Shown: positions 1-10,052, numbered from the stretch's first letter. The stretch is 64,000 nucleotides of DNA from Thiomonas delicata (GCF_900088825.1 NZ_LT592170.1:1550523-1614522), one strand, 5' to 3'. A program made the numbers and translations. Notes: generated by a model not told the origin, from the letters alone.

Positions 1-195
1 GCAGGAGCCGAAAGGCTCGAGGCTGTCGGTGGCGCACAGCTTGGGAATCTGGATGCCGGCCTCGGCGGCGGCGCGCATCAGCGAGGTGCCTCGCGGCACG
101 GTCACTTCGAAGCCGTCGATGTCCAGCGTGACCTCGGCCTCGGCCTCGCGCCGCGGCGTGCCGTAATCGATGTCGTGTTTCAGGTGGTCGAGCAT
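1..195 (-). CDS. fdsA: NAD-dependent formate dehydrogenase alpha subunit, N-terminal part
   Basis: This is the 5' end of the catalytic (molybdenum, iron-sulfur) subunit of a soluble NAD-linked formate dehydrogenase, cut by the left edge of the window. The visible 65 residues start MLDHLKHDIDYGTP and contain the beginning of a ferredoxin-like [2Fe-2S] domain with the context IPKLCATDSLEPFGSC. It starts 16 nt downstream of the fdsB stop, as the third gene of fdsGBA. The active-site selenocysteine or cysteine region and the molybdopterin domains lie outside the window. The assignment rests on the N-terminal sequence together with the two preceding subunits. Confidence 0.85.
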   Translation of the reverse strand, partial: MLDHLKHDIDYGTPRREAEAEVTLDIDGFEVTVPRGTSLMRAAAEAGIQIPKLCATDSLEPFGSC

Positions 196-211
196 GGCGT
201 GTCTCCTTGTC

Positions 212-1770
<1,559 letters not shown>

Positions 1771-1774
<4 letters not shown>

Positions 1775-2271
1775 GTCAGCACCTTCAGTTGCGTGGCGAT
1801 GCGGTCGAATTGGTCCGCGGTGACCCGCGCATGCGGCGTGCCGTCGACCAGCATCGCCGGCGACGAGGCGCACAGCCCGAGGCAGTACACCGGCTCCAGC
1901 GTGACCGCTCCATCGGCGCGGGTGCCGTGTTGCGCGCAGCCGAGCGCTTGCTCGGCGTGTTCCATCAGGGCCTCGGCGCCGCGCGCCTGGCAGGCCTCGG
2001 CGCGGCACACCTGCACCACATGCCGGCCGGCGGGCTCGGCGCGGAAGTGGTGGTAGTAGGTGATGACGCCATGCACCTCGGCGCGCGAGAGGTTGAGGCC
2101 CTCGGCGATCAGCGCCACGGCGTCGGCGGGGATGTGGCCCAGCGCGTCCTGCACCGCGTGCAACAGCGGCAGCAAGGCGCCGGCTTGTGCGCCGTGGCGG
2201 GCGATCAAGGCGCGCACCACCTCGGCATGCGGCTGCGCGGCGGATGGTGGGTTGTGGTTCGGTTCGGTCAT
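1771..2271 (-). CDS. fdsG: NAD-dependent formate dehydrogenase gamma subunit (NuoE-like)
   Basis: 166 residues. This small [2Fe-2S] thioredoxin-fold subunit shows the NuoE signature: CRAEACQARG (first Cys pair) and later PVYCLGLCASSPAMLVDG (second Cys pair). The start MTEPNHN has a GGAGA Shine-Dalgarno sequence about 7 nt upstream. A longer reading frame upstream lacks such a site and looks like untranslated leader. It is the first gene of fdsGBA and is transcribed divergently from the regulator at 2470. Confidence 0.92.
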
Positions 2272-2469
2272 GCTGTCTCCTCGTGTCGCATCCTGCCCCG
2301 GCGGTCTGCGCCGCTGGGAAGAATATGCCGCGCTATGCATAATGTCATCCAACTCGAGACGTCAATCTACGCGGCTGCCCCAGGTGGCGCAATATGCGCT
2401 TGCGGGCCATCAAGCTTGCGGTTGACAGCACGATCCTTATGCCGCGTGACGCTTAAAGGGGATACCCGG

Positions 2470-3591
2470 ATGCACAAGGTTTCGATCCGTCCGCAGTGGA
2501 CCATCCAGCACGCCGGAGGCCAGGTGCTGTCGCCGCGGCTGTTGGCGCTGCTGGTCCAGGTGCACGAATGCGGCAGCCTGTCGACGGCCTGCCAGCGCAC
2601 GGGCTCCTCGTACCGCCACGCCTGGGACCTGGTGCGCCAGGGCGAGGCCATGTTCGGCATGCCGTTGTTGCAGATGGAGCGCGGCAAGGGCTCGAAATTG
2701 ACGGCGCTGGGCGAGAAGCTGGTGTGGGCCGACCGCCGCATCGCCGCGCGTTTGACCCCCGCGCTGGACACGTTGGCGTCGGAACTGGAGGTGGAGATCC
2801 AGAGCGTCGTCGCCACCAACCCCGCCTTGCTGCGCGTGCACGCCAGCCATGGCTTCACCATCGAGAAATTGCTCGACGCCCTGGCGGCCGACCATGTGGT
2901 GGTCGAGCGCAAGTACGTCGGCAGCCAGGAAGCCGTGGCCTCGCTGCATGACGGCACCTGCGATTTGGCGGGTTTCCACGTTCCGCTCGGCGACTTCGAG
3001 GCACGGGTGCTGCAGCACCATATGCGCTGGCTCGACCCGCGCACCAGTCGCGTCATCTGCCTGGCCGTGCGGCGCCAGGGCCTGATGGTGGCGCCGGGCA
3101 ATCCGCGCAAGATCTACGACATGCGCGATCTCGTGAGGCCGGACGTGCGCTTCATCAACCGCCAGATCGGCTCCGGAACGCGCATCCTGCTTGAGTGCCT
3201 GCTCGACCAGGCCGGCATCGTCCCGGCGCAGATCAACGGCTTCGAGCACGGCGAATACACCCACGCTGCGATTGCCGCCTACGTCGCCAGCGGCATGGCC
3301 GACGTCGGCCTCGGCGTGGAGCCGCCGGCGCGGCAGTTCAAGCTCGACTTCATTCCCGTGGCCAGCGAGCGCTACTTCCTGCTCTGCCATGAACAGTCGC
3401 TGGCCAAGCCCCAGATGCAGGCCATGCTGGGCATTCTGCGCCGCCGGGAGTTCCAGGACGCGGTGAATCAGCTTCCCGGTTACAGCTTCGTCGAATCCGG
3501 CACGATGATCCAGACCCTGCGCCAGGCTTTCCCGAACCACAAATTGCCGCCGAAACGAAGCCAGCCTGGCGTTGAACGCCCGGGGGCTTGA
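2470..3591 (+). CDS. fdsR: ModE/LysR-like regulator with substrate-binding domain, divergent to fds
   Basis: 373 residues. The N-terminal 100 residues form a winged helix-turn-helix like ModE or LysR (STACQRTGSSYRHAWDLV), with the 'GKGSKLTALGEKL' stretch typical of ModE-like DNA-binding domains. Residues from about 125 to 345 form a periplasmic-binding-protein-like ligand domain (VGSQEAVASLHDGTCDLAGF, then IGSGTRILLECLL), as in PBP-domain regulators of molybdoenzymes. The start at 2470 skips upstream sequence that is out of keeping with the family. Divergence from fdsGBA suggests it controls formate dehydrogenase, possibly in response to molybdate or formate; this is an inference. The symbol follows the regulator position in known fds clusters. 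Confidence 0.75.
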   Translation: MHKVSIRPQWTIQHAGGQVLSPRLLALLVQVHECGSLSTACQRTGSSYRHAWDLVRQGEAMFGMPLLQMERGKGSKLTALGEKLVWADRRIAARLTPALDTLASELEVEIQSVVATNPALLRVHASHGFTIEKLLDALAADHVVVERKYVGSQEAVASLHDGTCDLAGFHVPLGDFEARVLQHHMRWLDPRTSRVICLAVRRQGLMVAPGNPRKIYDMRDLVRPDVRFINRQIGSGTRILLECLLDQAGIVPAQINGFEHGEYTHAAIAAYVASGMADVGLGVEPPARQFKLDFIPVASERYFLLCHEQSLAKPQMQAMLGILRRREFQDAVNQLPGYSFVESGTMIQTLRQAFPNHKLPPKRSQPGVERPGA

Positions 3592-3787
3592 AGCGGCTGC
3601 GCGGTGCAGAACCGCTCATGCTGTTGGTGCCGGATTGGGGGTAGTCCGGCAGATGCCGTTGCATAAGGAGATAACCGTCTATTTCTTATTAGAGATTTGT
3701 TAAATATGGATGATCGAATTAATTTGTTTGTTTTCCAGGCCGACCATGCGCTAGCTTACGCATCCGCCCTGGAATGCAGGGATTTTT

Positions 3788-3793
3788 GAGGAG
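3788..3793 (+). promoter_or_regulatory. Orphaned ribosome binding site cut off from the dsrE-like gene by the IS
   Basis: GAGGAG lies 2 nt before the CTAG target duplication at the left IS boundary. If the IS and one CTAG are removed in silico, this site sits 7 nt before the GTG at 5417 of the DsrE-like gene, an ideal spacing. The AT-rich stretch at about 3680-3735 just upstream would then be its promoter region. The rest of 3592-3787 holds no gene I can recognise. Confidence 0.6.
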
Positions 3794-3799
3794 ACCTAG

Positions 3800-5411
3800 G
3801 AGACCGTCGGACTTAAGCCCGAGGGGCGGGTGGCGGCGGCGAGCGGCGCGGTTTTTGCGTGACCCGGCACGCCGCCAGCGTCTTCATCACTTGCACAGGC
3901 TCCTGGGCGGCCCGTTGGGGCGCGTAGCAGGTCGTGCGGTGGGGCGTGATCTGGGCGCACTTCCCCCTTTGCTCGTCACCTGGCGCGCAGCACATGCATG
4001 CGCTTGATGTTCCAGGCCATGGTCACGAGGTTCCACTCGCCTTGCGCCTTGTGCAGTCCGCGCATGCTCATCTGACGCCAGCCCATGACGTGCTTGATGA
4101 TGCCGAACACGGGCTCGACGGTCTGCTTGCGCAGTTTGTACAGCGCCCGGCCTGCCTGTGTGGACAGGCGGTGGGCCATGTTGGCGACCGGCTCCGCAGT
4201 TCGCGGCGCGTCGGGGTCGGGCCCAAACCGTTCGGCCAGTGGCACGTGATGCGACTCGCGCTTCATCGCCAGCAGCGGCTCGATTCCCGCCTGCACGCAG
4301 GCGACCACGTTCGCCTGGCTGCAAAAGCCGTTGTCGGCGACCAGGGTCTGCACGGTGCCCAGCGCCTCGGGCAACGCCGCTATCTGCTCCAGCGTGGGCA
4401 CCACTTCGCGCTTGTCATTGCAGGACTGCGTGACGTGCGCGGTGACCACCATCATCGTCTCGATGTCCACGCCGGCTTGGGCGTTGTAGCTCTGCTCGAA
4501 GCCGCCGCCGGACACCGGCATGATGCGCGACTCCTCGTCCGTCAGGTTGACCTGGTCGCCGTCCTGGGGACCGGCCTGGGGCGGCTCGGGATCCCGCCCG
4601 CGCGGCTTCTTGCCAGCCTCGCGCTGGGCGCGGCGCTTGGCCTCTTTGGCCTCAAACTCCTGCTGCTCCGCCTTGAATCGTTCGGCGGCGCGTTGCGCAA
4701 TCTTGGCCTTGGCCTGCGCGATGGCGCGCAGACGGTCCTCGCGGCGGGCAATCTCGGCGGGCACATCCATGCCATCGGGCGCGCTGGATCCATCATCCTT
4801 CTCCGCCCGCGCCAACAGGTCCTGGACTTCCTGGCGCAACTGCGCCTCGATCTTGTTGGCATGACCCCACGACAGCGCCTTGTGCTTGCTCGCGTTGGCT
4901 CCAATCTTGGTGCCGTCCAGCGCAATGTGACCGAGCTTGAGTAACTTCATCTCGCGCGCCAGCACCAGCACCTGCACGAACAGCGCCTCGATCTCCTTCA
5001 GAAAGCGCCGACGGAACGTCGCCAGCGTGTCGTGATCGGGATGCGTATTGGCCGCCACAAAGCGGAACGCCACCGAGTCGTAGGTCGCGCGTTCGATCTT
5101 GCGGCTCGAATGCACCCCGTTGGCATACCCGTAGATCAGCAGCCCCAGCAGCACCGCAGGGTGATGCGCGGCAGAGCCACGGCCCGCGTACTGCTTGACC
5201 AGATCGTCCAGATCAAGCCGATCAATCACTTCGACCACAAAGCGCGCAAGGTGATCACTGGGCAACCACTCGTCCACCGAAGGCGGCAGAAGGTAGGCCG
5301 TGTCTCGATCAACACAAACAAAGCGGCTCATCGCGAGGAACTCCTCAATGCACTGTCGCCATTGTCTCGGATTGATCCATCAGGCGTAAGCCTGGAAAGT
5401 CCGACAGCCTC
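3800..5411 (-). mobile_element. IS1182-family insertion sequence, intact
   Basis: A 1.6-kb element encoding one transposase. The ends carry imperfect inverted repeats: GGAGACCGTCGGACTT at the left, and its near-complement AAGTCCGACAGCCTCC at 5396-5411 on the right, with two mismatches. Both ends are flanked by CTAG (3796-3799 and 5412-5415), which I read as a 4-bp target duplication. Because CTAG is palindromic it could alternatively be part of longer terminal repeats. The transposase frame is intact, so the insertion may be recent. Confidence 0.85.
3976..5331 (-). CDS. IS1182-family DDE transposase
   Basis: 451 residues, full length for the family. The N-terminal region (DEWLPSDHLARFVVEVID) is the IS1182/DUF772-type domain. 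The catalytic acidic residues can be placed in HIALDGTKIGANASKH, LVADNGFCSQANV and VEPVFGIIKHVMG, giving a DDE arrangement. A long charged segment (about residues 175-255) lies between the first and second acidic residues, consistent with the insertion seen in this family. There is no frameshift or internal stop, so it is likely active or recently active. It mobilises only its own element. Confidence 0.93.
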   Translation of the reverse strand: MSRFVCVDRDTAYLLPPSVDEWLPSDHLARFVVEVIDRLDLDDLVKQYAGRGSAAHHPAVLLGLLIYGYANGVHSSRKIERATYDSVAFRFVAANTHPDHDTLATFRRRFLKEIEALFVQVLVLAREMKLLKLGHIALDGTKIGANASKHKALSWGHANKIEAQLRQEVQDLLARAEKDDGSSAPDGMDVPAEIARREDRLRAIAQAKAKIAQRAAERFKAEQQEFEAKEAKRRAQREAGKKPRGRDPEPPQAGPQDGDQVNLTDEESRIMPVSGGGFEQSYNAQAGVDIETMMVVTAHVTQSCNDKREVVPTLEQIAALPEALGTVQTLVADNGFCSQANVVACVQAGIEPLLAMKRESHHVPLAERFGPDPDAPRTAEPVANMAHRLSTQAGRALYKLRKQTVEPVFGIIKHVMGWRQMSMRGLHKAQGEWNLVTMAWNIKRMHVLRAR

Positions 5412-5416
5412 CTAGA

Positions 5417-5932
5417 GTGAACATGTTGAAATCCTGGCTGACAACGATTTTGGGCACGGTGGCCATTCTGGGGGCAGCCCCCGTTTATGCCGCCACGCAG
5501 CCCGATCCCATTCACATCGACATCCCGGTGCATTTCAAGAACAACGAGGCTTATGTCGTCTTCAACCTGGATCACCCGGCGTTTGTCGGCGATCATCCCG
5601 TCGGCATGCTGTACATGCATCTGCTGGCCGATCACATGAAGGCGATGGGAACCAAGGGGAAGATCATCGGCGTTTTCCATGGCCCGGCTGCGTATATGGT
5701 GCTCAATGACAAGGCTTATGACGAAGCCCGCCATGTTACGACAGGTAATCCTTATGCACAATTGGTTGCCGGTTTGGAAAAACAAGGTGTGCAAATCGAG
5801 GAATGCGGGTATTCCATGAAAGTCCACCACTGGGGTAATGCAAACCTGCTGCCGGGTGTTCTGGTGAATTCAGGCGCCATCGGGCGTATCACCCAACTTG
5901 TGCAGGAAGGCTACGTGCAAATCCAGCCATAA
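5417..5932 (+). CDS. DsrE/DsrF-like periplasmic protein
   Basis: 171 residues with a cleavable signal peptide (MNMLKSWLTTILGTVAILGA, predicted cut after PVYA), followed by a DsrE/F-like alpha/beta domain (HIDIPVHFKNNEAYVVFNLD). DsrE-fold proteins take part in sulfur trafficking; one Cys is visible in IEECGYSM. The GTG start is favoured because, without the IS, a GAGGAG site would lie 7 nt upstream. ATG at 5423 is the alternative. The IS1182 element now separates the gene from that site, and the IS end gives no purine-rich replacement, so expression is probably reduced or lost. It is followed by a strong hairpin terminator. Confidence 0.75.
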   Translation: MNMLKSWLTTILGTVAILGAAPVYAATQPDPIHIDIPVHFKNNEAYVVFNLDHPAFVGDHPVGMLYMHLLADHMKAMGTKGKIIGVFHGPAAYMVLNDKAYDEARHVTTGNPYAQLVAGLEKQGVQIEECGYSMKVHHWGNANLLPGVLVNSGAIGRITQLVQEGYVQIQP

Positions 5933-5935
5933 CCC

Positions 5936-5960
5936 ATACCCGGGTTATCCCGGGTATTTT
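5936..5960 (+). terminator. Rho-independent terminator after the dsrE-like gene
   Basis: Perfect 9-bp stem ATACCCGGG / CCCGGGTAT with loop TTAT, followed by a run of T. It starts 4 nt after the TAA stop of the DsrE-like gene. Confidence 0.8.
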
Positions 5961-5995
5961 GCGACAGGCGGCATACATCGCCGGCCGCCTGTCGC
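5961..5995. terminator. Strong hairpin between convergent dsrE-like gene and cynS
   Basis: Perfect 11-bp inverted repeat GCGACAGGCGG / CCGCCTGTCGC with a 13-nt loop. It lies between two convergent genes. There is no clear T run, so it may back up termination from either side or stabilise the cyn transcript end. Confidence 0.5.
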
Positions 5996-6025
5996 AGCGG
6001 GCCTTCTGCTATCCAGCCTGCGCTC

Positions 6026-6469
6026 TCAATACATCTTGTAGGGCAGGAATTTGCCGCTCATCGTGATGTTGACGCGGTCGCCCTTGGGGTCGGGCTCGCG
6101 GCTGAGGTCCATCTTGAAGTCGATGGCGCTCATGATGCCGTCGCCGAACTCCTCGTGGATGAGTTCCTTGAACGTGGTGCCGTAGACGTTGATCAGTTCG
6201 TAGAAACGGTAGATCAGCGGGTCGGTGGGTACGGCCGTGGGCAGCGAGCCCTTGTAGGGCACGACCTGCAGCAGTTTCACGGCCTCATCGGGCAGGTCGA
6301 AAAGCTTGCCCAGCGTGGCCGCCTGCGCGGCGGTGAAAGTCATCTGGCCGAGACAGCCTGCGGTCACCCATTCCTTGCTCTGGCCCACCGTCTCGGCAAT
6401 CTCGGCCCAGCTCAGGCCTTTGCTGATTTTGGCGGCGATGATGGCTTCGGTCACGTCGTTGCGGGTCAT
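6026..6469 (-). CDS. cynS: Cyanate hydratase (cyanase)
   Basis: 147 residues, close to the family length of about 150. It catalyses bicarbonate-dependent decomposition of cyanate to ammonia and carbon dioxide. The N-terminal helical domain (AKISKGLSWAEIAETVGQSK) is followed by the catalytic C-terminal domain. The catalytic Arg and Glu sit in LIYRFYELINVYG and the Ser in GIMSAIDF, all present. The start MTRNDV has a good GGAGC Shine-Dalgarno context, and upstream codons in frame look untranslated. It is the last gene of the cynABD-cynS unit, 53 nt after cynD, which ties the transporter to cyanate. Confidence 0.97.
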   Translation of the reverse strand: MTRNDVTEAIIAAKISKGLSWAEIAETVGQSKEWVTAGCLGQMTFTAAQAATLGKLFDLPDEAVKLLQVVPYKGSLPTAVPTDPLIYRFYELINVYGTTFKELIHEEFGDGIMSAIDFKMDLSREPDPKGDRVNITMSGKFLPYKMY

Positions 6470-6522
6470 GTCAGCTCCTTGGAGCGTTGTGGATTGAAAA
6501 GGGATCGGGCGATCGGCAAGGC

Positions 6523-7470
6523 TCATGCAGCGCACGCCTGTTGGTTTTGGCGCGGTTGCACCAAGCGTTGCTGCGGCGCTAGCGATACCGCGTGGAGCAG
6601 CATCTCAGGCGAGGCCTGCGCATCCAGACCTGGCCGCACCAGGGGAATATGGTGCGCATCGTAGCCCGAGATCGACGGCGGATGCGTTTGCGCGCGGCGC
6701 ATCAGAAAGTCCACCAGGTGGTTGCGGATGCGGTAGTACTGCGGGTCGTGGTGCAGGGTTTCGCGGGTACGGCTACGCGACATGGTCACCTCCACCATCT
6801 CGGCGATCTTGGCATGTGGGCCGTTGCTCATCAACAGGATGCGGTCAGCCAGCAGGATGGCTTCGTCGACATCGTGCGTGATCATGAACACGGTCTGCTG
6901 CGTGGCGTGCACGATGGCCAGAAGCTCGTCCTGGATGGTGCCGCGCGAGAGCGCGTCCAGTGCGCCGAAGGGTTCGTCGAGCAGCAGCATCTTGGGGCTG
7001 ATGGCGAACGCGCGTGCGATGCCCACCCGCTGTTTCATGCCGCCCGAGAGTTGATGCGGCTTCTTGCCGGCCGCGGCAGCCAGGCCCACCATCTCCAGGA
7101 ATTTCAGACTGTGGGTTCGGATCTGTTCCCGGCTCCACTGGGGCCAGCGTGAGCCCACCGCGAAGGCCACGTTGCCCAGCACCGTGCGCCAGGGCATGAG
7201 GGCGTGGCCTTGAAATACCACGCCGCGCTCCAACGATGGCCCGCCGACCTCGCGTCCATCCATGAACACATGACCGCCATCTGCCTGCTCAAGCCCGGCC
7301 AGAACATTGAGGATGGTCGTCTTGCCGCAACCCGAATGACCGATGATGACGACGAATTCCCCTCTGTCGATGGTGAAGTGAACGTCGTCGAACACGGCGG
7401 GTCCGGGCGTGCCGTCCGAACCTGGGTAGCTTTTGGACAGGGCTTCGACGCGCAGGAAATGTTGGGTCAT
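6523..7470 (-). CDS. cynD: Cyanate ABC transporter ATP-binding protein
   Basis: 315 residues. An NrtD/CynD-type ATPase energising cyanate import at the inner membrane. It shows Walker A GHSGCGKTTILN, signature SGGMKQRVGIARA and Walker B MLLLDEPFGALDAL. A C-terminal tail of about 50 residues follows the ATPase core. The start at 7470 (MTQHFLRVEAL) was chosen for a GGAG site 8 nt upstream. It begins 4 nt after the stop of cynB. It is paralogous to the nitrate ATPase at 22916-23716, but its operon with cynS supports cyanate as substrate. Confidence 0.9.
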   Translation of the reverse strand: MTQHFLRVEALSKSYPGSDGTPGPAVFDDVHFTIDRGEFVVIIGHSGCGKTTILNVLAGLEQADGGHVFMDGREVGGPSLERGVVFQGHALMPWRTVLGNVAFAVGSRWPQWSREQIRTHSLKFLEMVGLAAAAGKKPHQLSGGMKQRVGIARAFAISPKMLLLDEPFGALDALSRGTIQDELLAIVHATQQTVFMITHDVDEAILLADRILLMSNGPHAKIAEMVEVTMSRSRTRETLHHDPQYYRIRNHLVDFLMRRAQTHPPSISGYDAHHIPLVRPGLDAQASPEMLLHAVSLAPQQRLVQPRQNQQACAA

Positions 7471-7474
7471 CGCA

Positions 7475-8326
7475 TCACTCCGCATAAGTCACCAGGCGCA
7501 GCAGACGGGCAAACAACAGGTCGAGCAGCATGCCCACGAGGCCGATGAGCACGATGGCGAATATCACGCTGGGCAGGGCGAGGTTGTTCCATTCGTTCCA
7601 GACGAAGTAGCCGATGCCGGTGCCACCGACCAGCATTTCCGCAGCCACGATCACCAGCCAGGCGATGCCCATGGAAATGCGCATGCCGGTGAGGATGGTG
7701 GGCGCAGCGGCGGGTAGGATGACCTGGAAGGCGCGCTTGAACGCACCTACTTCCAACGTGCGGGCGACGTTCAGCCAGTCGCGCCGCACCGAGGCCACGC
7801 CGAAGGCGGTGTTCACCAGCATGGGCCAGATGGAGCAGATGAAGATGACGAACACACCCGAGACGTCGGCGTTTTTCAGGGTGTAGAGCGCGATCGGCAT
7901 CCACGCTAGCGGCGAGATGGGCTTGAGCACCTGAATGAACGGGTCGAGCGCGCGTCGCAGCAGTGGGAACATGCCGATCACGAAACCCAGCGGCAAGGCG
8001 ACGAGCACGGCCAGGCCGAAGCCAGCGCCAACGCGCGCCAGGGAATACGCGAGCTGCAGGCCGATGCCCTTGTCGTTCGGGCCGTGGTCATAGAACGGAT
8101 GGCGCAATTCCCTGATGAAGGTGGACGCCACTTGCGCGGGCGTGGGAAAACCATCGGACTTGGCTGCGCCATGGCCCATCAGCGCGGCGTATTCGGCGCT
8201 CACGCCGGGAGGTGGTTTCGAAGGCTTTGGCAGGGTAAGCATTTGCCAAATTCCGACCAGCAGGACGAACAGCGCCACGGACAGCAGTGCCGACGACCAG
8301 GCCAAAGGCAGGCGCATAGGACGCAT
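7475..8326 (-). CDS. cynB: Cyanate ABC transporter permease
   Basis: 283 residues, a BPD_transp_1-type inner-membrane permease of the nitrate/cyanate family. There is an N-terminal membrane segment (ALLSVALFVLLVGIWQML), a periplasmic stretch, then a block of about five further hydrophobic segments. The EAA-like loop region is near LEVGAFKRAFQVILPAAAP, where the ATPase docks. It starts 10 nt after cynA and ends 4 nt before cynD. A paralogue sits in the nitrate operon at 23739-24680. Confidence 0.9.
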   Translation of the reverse strand: MRPMRLPLAWSSALLSVALFVLLVGIWQMLTLPKPSKPPPGVSAEYAALMGHGAAKSDGFPTPAQVASTFIRELRHPFYDHGPNDKGIGLQLAYSLARVGAGFGLAVLVALPLGFVIGMFPLLRRALDPFIQVLKPISPLAWMPIALYTLKNADVSGVFVIFICSIWPMLVNTAFGVASVRRDWLNVARTLEVGAFKRAFQVILPAAAPTILTGMRISMGIAWLVIVAAEMLVGGTGIGYFVWNEWNNLALPSVIFAIVLIGLVGMLLDLLFARLLRLVTYAE

Positions 8327-8336
8327 GACGGATTTC

Positions 8337-9707
8337 CTAGGTCTTTCCGATTACAGGAAGGCTCCTGAGATAGCGCTCAGGCTGAAGCGGGTCGAACAAC
8401 TCGCCGAGGATGGCGTAGTTCTCCATGTTCCGGCTTGGGGCTTCCATACCGAGCTGCTTCATGGCCTTGCGTGCATCTGTCGCAAGGTAGATCTTTTCGG
8501 CGATGCCCTTGTAGTTCACGTCGCCCTTCACATACCCCCAGCGCTTCATCTGCGTCAGAATCCAGACCGCCATCGAGGGCCATGGGAAAGGTTGGAAGGC
8601 GATGCGGTCGGGGGCCGTCCTGACATTGCCGAGACCGTCCGCGTAGGTGCCGGTGAGCACCTGTTTGATCACGATCTTCGGCTGATTGAGGTACTGTGGC
8701 GCGGATAGCGTGTCGACCACGGCGTCACGGTTCGCCGCAACATTCAGGTATGCCGCCGACTTGAGCATACCCTTGTACAGCGCAGCAAAGGTGTTGGGGT
8801 GGCTGCGCACGAACGAGGCTTCGACCGCGAAAGTGCAGCAGGGATGGCCACGCCACAGATCCAGGGTGAGAAGGTGGATGAAGCCGATGCCCTCGAACAC
8901 CGCGCGCTGGTTGAAGGGCTCAGCGACGATGAAACCGTCGATGTTGCCGCTGGCCAGATTGGCCAGCATATCGGGCGGTGCCATCACGCGCAGTTGCACA
9001 TCGTGATCGGGATCGACACCGTGCTGGACCAGATAGGCGCGCAAGAGATAGTTATGGATCGAATAGTCGAACGGAATGGCCAGACGGAAATCTTTCCAAA
9101 GCCTGGGGTCGCGCTTGTTCTTGTGCTTGACGCTGAGCGTGATCGCGCTGCCGTTGAGGTTGTCCATCGACGCGGCATAGGTCTCGCTGGGGGCCGAACC
9201 GGCCCCCATACTGATGGCCAAGGGCATGGGCGCCAGCATCTGTGCGGCATCGAAGTCGCCGTTGATGGTCTTGTCCCGTACCAGTGCCCAGCCGGGGGTT
9301 TTGAGTAACTCGACATTCAAGCCGGCTTGTTCGAAATAGCCGCTTTGCTTGCCGATGATGATGGGGCTGGCACACGTGATCGGGAGGTAACCGATCTTGA
9401 GATCCTTCTTCTCGGGGACGCCGACGGGCTCTTGCGCCATGGCTTCCAGTGCGCCGAATGGCACGAATTGCGACAGCGCGGCCAGGGCGGTGTTGCGACC
9501 GACCGCGCGCAGGAAACGACGGCGCTCGCCGTCGTCGGGGAAGATCGCGCGCATCACGGCGGTCTCGATGGCGCGCCGGTTGAGTTGCAGCGGGTCCGTC
9601 GTGTCGATGCGATCCTCGGCATCATGTGCGGCTTGGCTGACATGGCGGCCGCAGGCACAGGCGCCGAGGCGGACATAGGGGTTGAAGGGATCGTCGTGAA
9701 CGCTCAT
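8337..9707 (-). CDS. cynA: Cyanate ABC transporter substrate-binding protein with long N-terminal extension
   Basis: 456 residues of the CmpA/NrtA family, the periplasmic receptor for cyanate. The binding domain runs from about residue 100 (KKDLKIGYLPITCASPIII) to the C terminus. A twin-arginine export signal, RRRFLRAVGRNTALAALS, starts only near residue 62. It is preceded by an acidic extension containing CACGRH. That architecture, with a Cys motif before a recessed Tat signal, is characteristic of a CynA-like subgroup. It is the first gene of the cynABDS unit and has its own sigma-54 promoter match about 75 nt upstream. Confidence 0.85.
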   Translation of the reverse strand: MSVHDDPFNPYVRLGACACGRHVSQAAHDAEDRIDTTDPLQLNRRAIETAVMRAIFPDDGERRRFLRAVGRNTALAALSQFVPFGALEAMAQEPVGVPEKKDLKIGYLPITCASPIIIGKQSGYFEQAGLNVELLKTPGWALVRDKTINGDFDAAQMLAPMPLAISMGAGSAPSETYAASMDNLNGSAITLSVKHKNKRDPRLWKDFRLAIPFDYSIHNYLLRAYLVQHGVDPDHDVQLRVMAPPDMLANLASGNIDGFIVAEPFNQRAVFEGIGFIHLLTLDLWRGHPCCTFAVEASFVRSHPNTFAALYKGMLKSAAYLNVAANRDAVVDTLSAPQYLNQPKIVIKQVLTGTYADGLGNVRTAPDRIAFQPFPWPSMAVWILTQMKRWGYVKGDVNYKGIAEKIYLATDARKAMKQLGMEAPSRNMENYAILGELFDPLQPERYLRSLPVIGKT

Positions 9708-9780
9708 GGAGGGTCTTTATCGTCGGTGTCGCGTGCGTGGTTTCGCACAAAGGGTCATCGTCTGGTGATGACGTGGATCT

Positions 9781-9795
9781 GCAACTTGTGTGCCA
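9781..9795 (-). promoter_or_regulatory. Sigma-54 promoter of cynABDS
   Basis: On the minus strand the sequence reads TGGCACACAAGTTGC followed by A. This is a perfect match to the -24/-12 consensus TGGCAC-N5-TTGCA, with GG and GC 10 nt apart. Transcription would start near 9769, leaving about 60 nt of leader before cynA. It lies between the rubredoxin gene and cynA, so cynABDS can be expressed separately from the upstream four genes. Confidence 0.8.
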
Positions 9796-9824
9796 ATGAC
9801 TGGTCTCTTGGCCGTGGTGGATTC

Positions 9825-10052
9825 TCAGAACACCAGCAGTTCGAAGTCGGCTTTGGTGACCCCGCAGTCCGGGCAGTACCAACCGTCCGGGATGTCTTCG
9901 AAACGGGTCCCTGCAGGGATGCCGTCGTCGGGCATGCCAGCCACGGGGTCGTAGACCAGGCCGCAGACCTTGCACACCCATTGACGCGTGTCGTCTACGG
10001 GAGAATCGGGCGGTGCATGGGGCGGGCCGCTGGCGGCGAATTCGGTGTTCAT
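9825..10052 (-). CDS. Rubredoxin
   Basis: 75 residues. A one-iron electron carrier with the two Cys pairs [10 protein letters not shown] and [14 protein letters not shown] and the aromatic core GWYCPDCG. It has a 20-residue Pro-rich N-terminal extension before the core domain. It lies between the rhodanese and cynA and is probably cotranscribed from the osmC promoter. Its usual role is passing single electrons to oxygenases, peroxidases or flavoproteins. The neighbouring acyl-CoA-dehydrogenase-like flavoprotein is a possible partner, which is inference. Confidence 0.93.
   Translation of the reverse strand: MNTEFAASGPPHAPPDSPVDDTRQWVCKVCGLVYDPVAGMPDDGIPAGTRFEDIPDGWYCPDCGVTKADFELLVF

Noticed and set aside
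2272-2469. TTGACA and TGGATGACATTATGC as promoters in the fds-fdsR divergent gap
   Set aside because: The TTGACA has no acceptable -10 at 16-18 nt, and the second matches sigma-54 only weakly in the -24 box.
3640-3680. Possible sigma-54 promoter (CGGCAGATGCCGTTGC) upstream of the DsrE-like gene
   Set aside because: GG and GC are one base too far apart, which normally abolishes sigma-54 recognition.
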